64,000 nt of DNA from Zygaena filipendulae. Lineage: Eukaryota > Arthropoda > Insecta > Lepidoptera > Zygaenidae. The stretch lies in NCBI GenBank assembly GCA_907165275.2, contig OU015670.1, forward strand, positions 1,639,501 through 1,703,500, read 5' to 3'. The notes under the pieces were generated by a model. The model made no database searches and was not told where the DNA came from. It saw only the letters and a list, made by a program, of their open reading frames with translations. Below, piece after piece: positions 48,229-57,300 of this stretch; position 1 is the first letter of the stretch; every line of letters begins with the position of its first letter. The translations under genes and the position numbers were made by a program.

Positions 48229-48358
48229 TTACGAGCGGAAGCCGCGCAACGCCGCGAGCCGCCGCTGGAGGTCGCTCGTGTCGCTGTCGGCGGGCGCGCG
48301 CCGCTCGCCGCCCGGCGCCATCTGGAACGAGCCGCCCGCCTTGCCGGGGCTCTCCGTG
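48229..48358 (-). CDS. Chmp7: Chmp7 terminal exon with MIM1-like motif
   Basis: Acceptor is a C-run followed by CAG; phase 2 in. It encodes TESPGKAGGSFQMAPGG, then DTSDLQRRLAALRGFRS and TAA (48229-48231). LxxRLxxLR fits the MIM1 pattern of ESCRT-III C termini that bind VPS4-type MIT domains. It supports this as the true end of the gene. Confidence 0.8.
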
Positions 48359-51300
48359 CTGGGGGGGGGGCCGCGTGATGGGCAACGTTAACCAATAGGG
48401 TATTTTACACCACGTAATAAAGTGTATAAAATGCATGTATACCTAAACCTAAGATAGATTTCGAAAAAAGTTAACGAGAAACGTCAATATTAATTAAATC
48501 AAGTCAACATTTAAAAAAAATTCAATGTGAATTTTATAATTCAATTTATGAAATCTTCTTTTTTAATCTATGTATTTTTTTGCTAAAACGCCATTCGCCA
48601 TATTGGTGACGTCACTCCATTAGTAAACAATCTAGAGTGTGTTCCGAAATGCACTGCGAGCACTGTAAGGTATAATGTCAAAGCCGTTCCGAACAGCCGA
48701 TATACCAACTGAACAGTGCTCGCAGTGTATATCGGAACTCACTATCCCTTTTGCTTCTGTTGTATTGTTTACTAACCGAGTGACGTCACGAGCTGAAAGC
48801 ATGGCAGCCAGCGTTTCCGCGTGTAAATTCAAAACCATAAATAAAAAATCGTTGCATTTTTTGGTTTTATAAAATTGAAACAAAAATTCCAGTGATTCAT
48901 TACGATCTCAGGAAAGACTTTTCAATAGTTACCCCAAAATTCAAACTGCAGTTAATCTAAGTTAAACCTTTGTATTTGTTTTTAGCATCAAATAAATTTT
49001 ATTCTATCCTATTGTAGCGGGAGCAGGATGGATGATATGGCTCGACCGCCACCAAAGGGGAAGCTTCCCGCCGGGCGAGGTGGTATGCCCGGGGAACCGC
49101 GGCTCTGACTGTAGATCGTCGGAGGTCGTATATATGCAGCGCAGTGTGAAAACTTCGTTAGCGCGATTCAGGACTTAGTACTCGTCGCTATGTTGTAGTT
49201 CGTGACTTGTGGCATAGGGGCCGCCACACTATAAAAGCAGATGTCACGATTTTCGAGTGACATAGTTGTTCTAACCTTTTTATATTTAGCGGCAAGTGTT
49301 AATTGTTGCCCTAATTAATAAATAAATAAATAAAAAATAAATAAAGCGTGTTGTGACTTGTGACGAGTGTGATGATAAGAAAATAGATTGCATCTCACCT
49401 GAAATACTCCGTGCTGGCGGCGAGGTCGTTGTCCATGTGACGGAGGTCACCATCCACTCGACGGAGGTCACCGTCCACATGACGTAGGTCACCATCCACT
49501 CGTCGAAGGTCACCGTCCACGCGGCGTAGGTCACCGTCCACACGGCGTAGATCATCCACACGGCGTAGGTCACCGTCAACATGGCGTAGGTCACCATCCA
49601 CGCGGGAGAGGTCACCACCCCCGCGGCGTACGTCGCCGTCTCCCGGGCGGAGAGCGCCGTCCGCGCGGCGTAGGTCACCATCCACGCGGGGGAGGTCACC
49701 ACCCCCGCGGCGGAGGGCGCCGCCCGCGCGGCCGGCGGCGGCGTGCGCGTCGCCCGCGTTGAACAGCCACACGCCGGGCGCGGCGGCGCGGTGGTCGCGC
49801 ACCTGGAACTGCGCGCCGTCGAGCCGCGCGCCTGACGCCAGCTCCGCGCGCAGCTGTTGACCTGTTTTTTTTTTTTTTGCACACGCTGTATATTAGCTTC
49901 GCCTATACCTAATGGCATCGTAGCTCCCGAACGGATGGACCGATTTCGATGCGGTTTTTTTTGTTAGAAAGCAAGTTTAATTGAGATGGTTCTTGGCATT
50001 GATCATTAACATCGGTTCAGTAGTTTAGGAAATATTTGAGTATAACTATAGTATCCTTGTTTGGCTGTTTTCTTACAATCCTGTCGGTTATTATCTAGAG
50101 CTGAGTACTACAAAAGTCTACTCCGCTCTAGAGCAGTGGTATCAACGATGAATTTTCCTATGGTCGAAAAAAAAAAGTTAGGATTATTTTGTAACCAGCC
50201 AGCGTCTATACCGACCGGGATGCAGCCGCTCGTCCTGCAGCAGCGGGCGCGCCGCGCAGTCGTCGGCGAGCCGCCGCAGCGAGCGGTCCAGCTGCCCGCC
50301 GCCGCCGCCCCACGCGCCATCCGCCGCCGGGCTCCACGCCCCCGAGCGCTCCGCCTTCCGCCCGGTCGGCGGCGGCGATGCGGCTGCGGGAAGCGTTAGT
50401 TCATTCATTGATATATTTCACTTTTAAGTAGAAAACATACCGATACTACGTGACCCATTTTTTACAACTTTTGACCACCCGCGCCTCCCCGCCCTCCCGT
50501 CGCCCGCCATCTATCTGCAGCGCCTCGAGCGCCTCCCGTTCCTTTCCCGCTGCTCGCCTTCACTCCCCTGCCCCTCCCCCGCCTTCATCCGCTATCCCTC
50601 CCCAGCGCCACGACCGCCTCCCCTCCCCTTCTCTCCCGCTCCCACCTTCATCCCCTCCCAGCGCCACGACCGCCTCCTCTCCCCTTCTAACTCCCGCCTT
50701 CATCCCCTCCCAGCGTCAGAACCGCCTCCCTTCCCCTTCTCTCCCGCTCCCGCCTTCATCCCTTCCCAGCGCCACGACCGCCTCCTCTCCCCTTCTAGCT
50801 CCCGCCTTCATCCCCTCCCAGCGTCAGAACCGCCTCCCCTTTTCTCCCGCTCCCGCCTTCATCCCCTCCCAGCGCCACGACCGCCTCTTCTCCCCTTCTA
50901 GCTCCCGCCTTCATCCCCTCCTAGCGTCAGGACCGCCTCCTCTCCCCTTCTCTCCCGCCGCCATCTGCCTCCGCAGCGCCTCCCCTCCCCCTCTCCCGCT
51001 GGCCGCCTTCACTCCCCCGCCCCTCTCCATCACTCCCGTCATCATTCTCCCCCCTCCCCCCCCCTCCTCTCCCGCCATGCCGCCCCAGCGCGTCGACTCC
51101 GCACAGGCCACGGACGGACCACGGCCAGTCACACTGAGCAAATAATCACTACGTTTTAAGAGTAGGCACTTCCATACTAATCGCTGATCCGATCTATGAA
51201 AGCATTTTGTGCCAACCATACCAATGCAATGTATGACGCGGCCATAGAAATTTGGTTAAGTATTCCAATGTTGGTAAAAAAGTTCGCGCATAAATCCATA

Positions 51301-54300
51301 GTAACTTTTGGTTCCAGGGAGTGTCGCTGGCCTGGGTCAGTCACTCACCGGCGGCCCGCGCGGCCGGTCGGTCGTGCGCGCCCAGGTCGTGCAGCTCGGC
51401 GAGCACGCGCGCCTCGCCGTCGAACACGAACTCGCGCTCGCGCTGCTTGCGCGGCGACTCCACCGGCGGCGACGGCAGCCGCGGCACGGCCGCGGGCGCG
51501 GGCGCGAGCTCAGCCGCAGGCGCAGGCCCTAGCGAGAGATTGTTTAAATTTAATCGGAACGATACACACGTTCCCGGAGTACGAAAATTGAAATGCAGTG
51601 TCGTTGGACAGTAAAAAAATAATAGACAACACGTTCAATATTTTTTATTGATCGACATGACGAACTAAAAACTGAAAAGTGAAATACCTATTATCTAGTC
51701 TATTTTATTATTTCGTCGTTCAATACCTGACCATTTACATTTTATCTTGAACAATCAACGAGGAACTTGCAAGAATTTCATCATTAGAAATTGGGTATTC
51801 TCCAAGGTATGAAAATCAAAATTCTAATTAGTCCGTCAGTTAGAAAATAAAAAAATAATAGACACGTATTTTTTGCTTTTTCAATTTAATGAAAATGAAC
51901 ATAGATAAAGCGCATTAAAGTTTAGGGTGGGGGGCTCGTGACGTCAATATTCATTATAAGCGCCATACAAACCGCACAGAATTGTGACGTCACGCGAAAT
52001 TTCAACTCAATGTATCTCTGTTATTTTTTGATTACGTAAAAAAAGAAAAAATACGTGTCCAATGTTTTTTACTAATCTACAAGACGGACTAAAAAAAAAT
52101 TTTTTGTCAAGTAGCCAATTGGGGATGTTCGCCAAAAATTACAAAAAAAAAACCTACTAATATTATAAACGCGAAAGTTTGTAAGTATGTATGGATGGAT
52201 GGATGGATGTTTGTAACTCTTTCACGCAAAAACTACTGAATGGATTCAAATTGAACTTTACAATAATATAGCTTATACATCAGATTAACACATAGAGTAC
52301 TTTTTATCCCGGAATTCCCGCGGGAACTCTGAAATTAACGCGGGTAAAAATATTTTTGCATATTCCCCATTGTGTATCGCGCGGCACACCCCCGCAGGCG
52401 AAGCCTCACCGGTGTCGGCGCGCTCCCTGCGGGCGGGCGCTCCACCGCCGGGCGCGCCTGGCGTCACCAGCAGCTCGGCCAGCTCCCGCTCCAGCTCAGC
52501 CACGTCCACATCCTCGACGACGCCGCCGAGAATCTTCTCCACCTCGTTATAGCTCTCCATCACCTGGGGGAGATTTTTGTTAGGATATTTTTTTTTATAA
52601 AAGGGGGCAACGGGCACGTGGCACACCGGATAAGTGATAACCGCCGCCAATAATCACTACGTCCGCCGCCCATAGACATTTTTTGTTTGTTAAAGTTTAC
52701 CCCTTTAGAGGAAGGCAAAGGAAACTTAGTCCATACAGCCAATTCAGTTGTCTTTCTTCTTCTGAAGTTATTTACATCGAAATACATTGGTGAGATGCAT
52801 TCCGATGCTTTACCGGGACTTCTGGAAGCAATTCTTCGCAATTGGACCTTAATGGAATGCTCTGTAGGAAGTTACAAAGTAAAACGATAACCTCTCAGCG
52901 AACACCCCATTATCATCTTATTTCACTGTTTCCACACACTGTTCATCACTAATGGATCACTATTATGCATATTTCCAAACATTTACACAATATTACCCAC
53001 GACTAACTAATTTGTAAAACAAAGAAATAAAACTGACGTCCATTTTGCTCAAATGCCGCCAAAAGTCCTCTCGCCCATAGGCATCTGTATCTGTAACACC
53101 ATAGAGCATGCAGGTGCGTTGCCGACCTGTAGGGGGAGCACGAATTTTGTCGCTCTCGTCTAGTCGATATCGAGCATTTTTTTTGTATGGAAAATGAACA
53201 GCGCCACCTATCCAGTTTCGTTCATTTTCCATACAAAAAAACGCTTTGACATTACGACGATATCGACTAGACGATAGCTACTGGAATGGGATGTATTTAA
53301 TTTCCAGGAGAGATCTAAATCCAATGGTTAACTGGTAGAGGATACCGCAAGGCATTGAGTCCGCCATTTGTACCTTCCTGTGCAAATAAAGAATAAATAA
53401 ATAAAAAAAAAAAAACACGTCGAATTGAGAACCTCCTCCATATTTATACAAATCATTTTAATCCTGTAACGTTGATGTTAATGTCCAACTACGCTTTCAT
53501 TAGGGCATTAAAATACGTGTTGGCTACATTTAGTTTGTAACGTGCCGTTAAGCGTTAATTTCCAGTGAAATAACGCGTTAACACAAAATGGCGGTCGAAG
53601 CTTCAAACAGCTGTTTTTTTGCAATGGAGGCAGAAGCAGCTGTAATTTTAGACCAATCCAATGTCGTATTTTTATTGTTCCCGCCAAAACAAAGTAAATA
53701 CGGTCTTGCTCCGCGCGTGCGCCACGCAGAATGAGAAGGCGTTAATGTAGCCAACACCGCTTAGTGCGCTAAATAACGCGCTAAAACCCTTTGATGTGTC
53801 CAAAAAACCGACACCCGAGCTAATCCGTTAACGCGTTAATCCGTTAACGCGTTAAAATGTTGGCCACATCTACGTAATGGCTTATTTAGCGCACTAATTA
53901 ACGCGTTAACACGCAGGTGGAGCAGTAGCATAACAAAAAACACAACAAAATGTTACCTCTTTGAGATCATCCATAGTTTCGTGGACGGCGTCTTCCTCCA
54001 TGCCTTCGTCCTTCATGGTTTGCTTCATCGCTTTAGAGCTGGTCCTGGAGAATGATTAATAACAGTCAATAGAATTATTATTAACCATTGACTGTGGGAC
54101 AATTTGGTTGAGTATGTACTATGTATACAAATGTAACAGCGCATGTGAAAGTACATTTGTATCATTATATTTGTACGTGAATGCACTTCACCAGCTGTTC
54201 CACGCGGTTACAGAATTTCGGCATAAAAGGTACCCTATGAGGACATACCTATTAGGATACTTTATATAGATACCTATTATTTATTACGTTGTCAGGTGTG

Positions 54301-57300
54301 GTAAAAATGTGTGGTGCGGTGTGGGGCGGTTTGGTGCGATGTGCTGCGGTGTGGCGTGATGTGGTGGGGTGTGATGTAGTGTGGTGCGGTGTGCTGCGGA
54401 GCGTGATGTAGTGGGGTGTAATGTGGCGTGATGTAGTGTGGTGCGGTGTGATGTGGTGTGGCGTGATGTAGTAGGGTGTAATGTGGCGTGATGTAGTGGG
54501 GTGTGATGTGGAGTGATGTAATGTGGTGCGGTGTGATGTGGTGCGGTGTGATGTGGTGTGGCGTGATGTAGTGTGGTGCGGTGTGATGTGGTGTGGCGTG
54601 ATGTAGTAGGGTGTGATGTGGCGTGATGTAGTGGGGTGGAATGTAGTGTGATGTAGTGGCGCTGTGTGATGTGGTGTGGCGTGATGTAGTGAGGTGTCAT
54701 GTGGCGTGGTGTGGCGTGATGTAGTGGGGTGTGATGTGGCGTGATGTAGTGGGGTGCGATGTGGCATGATGTAGTGTGGTGTGATGCAGTGTGGCGCGGC
54801 GTGATGTGGTGTGGCGTGATGTAGTGGGGTGTGATGTGGCGTTATGTAGTGGGGTGTGATGTGGCGTGGTGTGGCGTGATGTAGTAGGGTGTGATATAGT
54901 GTGGTGCGGTGTGATGTGGTGTGTATGTGTGTCAGTTATCTGTGTCGGTGTGCGTCACCTGTAGGTGTCGACGATGGCCGCGTCCACCTCCGCGTGCTGC
55001 AGCTGGGCGAGCAGCTGGCGCACGTTGTCGAGCGCGCCCTCGCAGCGGGTCGCGCGCTGCTGCAGCGTGTGCTTGCGCCGCAAGTGGTTCTTTGCCTGCG
55101 CACCATTAAAAAAAACTAGCTATTGAGAAACCACAGAACTTTAGATATTATATTCGACGCGCCGATGGTTTACTTTGAATATTTAATATTCTATATTATT
55201 TCTTGCCTAGCTGAAATAATATAGAGTAATAAATATTTTGCTTTTGGACTTGTATGGAGGTACCGCCTGCACTGATCCAAGTCCGAAGTTAGAGAAGCTG
55301 CCCGCCTGTAGCTTTAAATTAAGTTTATTTAATTTTATTTATAGTTCAGGCACCTGTTGAAGTTACTGATAGGTGCCTGTATCCAGTTATACCACAGAGT
55401 TTTGTACAATTAGTGCTACTTATATTAGTTATTATTATGCATTCGGCATGTTAAATCGGTTTGTTTTTTTAGAACGAAGTTCTTTATCGGACTGTACAGA
55501 TGGGAGTAAAAATACATTTTCCGTCACGGCGTCATACGACTCATACGGCTGCTCTATAAAAACAAAGCAACTATAATTTTTTTCGATATGATTTTTTTGT
55601 TGTATTTTCGCCTCCTCACGCATAACGGACATATAAGCCTCAATTTAATATAGAAAAAGCTTCGTCCTAACAAGTGTTCCACGATACACGCATTTTTTCT
55701 TTCTTACGGAGTGTCGCGAATGTAGCTCCATTGTCGCCACTGTAAGGAACCTAGCGACTTACCACTAATATTAGTGAGTTACTTGTTAGTAATTGAGTGT
55801 GGTGAGTTAGGTACCACTCATACATAGGTAGTATATGGGTAACTACATAATATTATAACTTTAAACTGACAGCGTGCTACAGGAGAGTTTGTTGCGCAGC
55901 TTTTTCTCTTCAGTCATAGCCTTATGAAGCTGTGAAGGGTGGATATTTTATGGGTGCTGTCATAATAACTGTAATTTTTTTTTTTTATGTCGTAGGGGTC
56001 AAACGGGCAAGTGGTACACCTGATGTTAAGTGATTACCGCCGCCCATGGACATCTGGAACACCAGAAGGCATGCAGGTGCGTTGCCGACCTGGAATGGAG
56101 ATGGGAACTTTCTTTCAAGTGGGGCTGCCGGAACACACCGTCAGGTGCTTGGCGACAGATTTGCAACTTGAAGGTGGTAGCTAGCCAGCCAGGCACTAGA
56201 GAGTGCCCTACCACCATGCTATATTTTCCTCACGATGTTTTCCTTCACCGACAGCTCAAGCTTATTGTTAGGGTTTGAACCTACGCCTTGCGGCGTTTGA
56301 TCCGAACGCACCAACCACAGAGCTATCATCGCTGTAAAATTATTATATTGACGTCAAAAGGAGCATTACGGGTCAAATTTGAATAAATGTTTCGACTTTG
56401 ACTCGGACTCACGGCGAGCTTGTTCCCCACGGCGAGCGCGGCGCGCGCGTCGCCCTCCGCGGCGGCCGCGTCCCGCGCCAGCCGCCCCGCGTCGCCCTGC
56501 AGCCGCGCCTCGGCGCCCATCAGTCGCGCGACCGCCGCCTCCGCCTCCGTCACCGGCGACGCCTTCTTGTCGGCCTCCGCTGACGGGCCAATTTATTTTA
56601 TTTCATTAGCCTATATTCAGGAAAACATAATTACTTAAAACTACTTGGATTACGGGTAACACGTTAGCTCCCTTTTTTATTTTCTTTGTGCCATATTAAA
56701 AAAAAGTAGAAGACTTCCCAAATCAATGAAAGGGCGGGTAAAACTGCAAGGAACAGTAGAGCATGAATTGATCCGCCTTAAGCATAAAAATAGCAACCAA
56801 TAATGTTTGCGGGGTACCTACCATTGAGATTTATATAAAATATAAATTGACCGTTGCATCAACAATGAAAATTATGATCACTTCCGACTTCGGTTGTATA
56901 CATCCAGCAAAAGGACACGACCTTTCTTTGTTCTAAAGTCTAAACTGCATATATTACATTACTTATACTAAATTGCTTGAGTTTCATTATATGGAATTCA
57001 AATCTTGTGCATAAACAGATGCCTCATGCGCTACACGAGCGGACCCGCAGCACAACGGTAGCAGCTAGTGCATACTCACAGCCTGAAATCTCTAACATAC
57101 CCAATTTGACAATGTTGTCTTTTTTGACAGCACTGCCTTGCGCCACGAGGTAGCCCAGCAGGATCTCAAAGGGCTCCCGGCCCTGCTGCCAGCGGCACGA
57201 CCGCATCAGCTCTTCGACGGTGCCGAAGCGGGGCTCGCCGGGCGGGTAGTTCAAGAGCAAATCCGTCGCTTGCTCCTGCCAATGAGAAAAAAACATTGGC

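Noticed and set aside
47425..48395. Five overlapping frames of 177-279 codons over the 19-bp array
   Set aside because: The unit has no stop in any phase, so open frames are expected by construction; only the 48358-48229 exon is supported.
49286..49918. 210-codon - strand frame over the 21-bp repeat
   Set aside because: A different frame from the one in phase with exons 9 and 11; it would not join them.
50450..51145. 231-codon Pro/Ser frame
   Set aside because: A product of pyrimidine-rich tandem repeats within a Chmp7 intron.
54252..54767. 171-codon Thr/His/Pro frame on the - strand
   Set aside because: A translation of a degenerate GT-rich minisatellite between Chmp7 exons 5 and 6.
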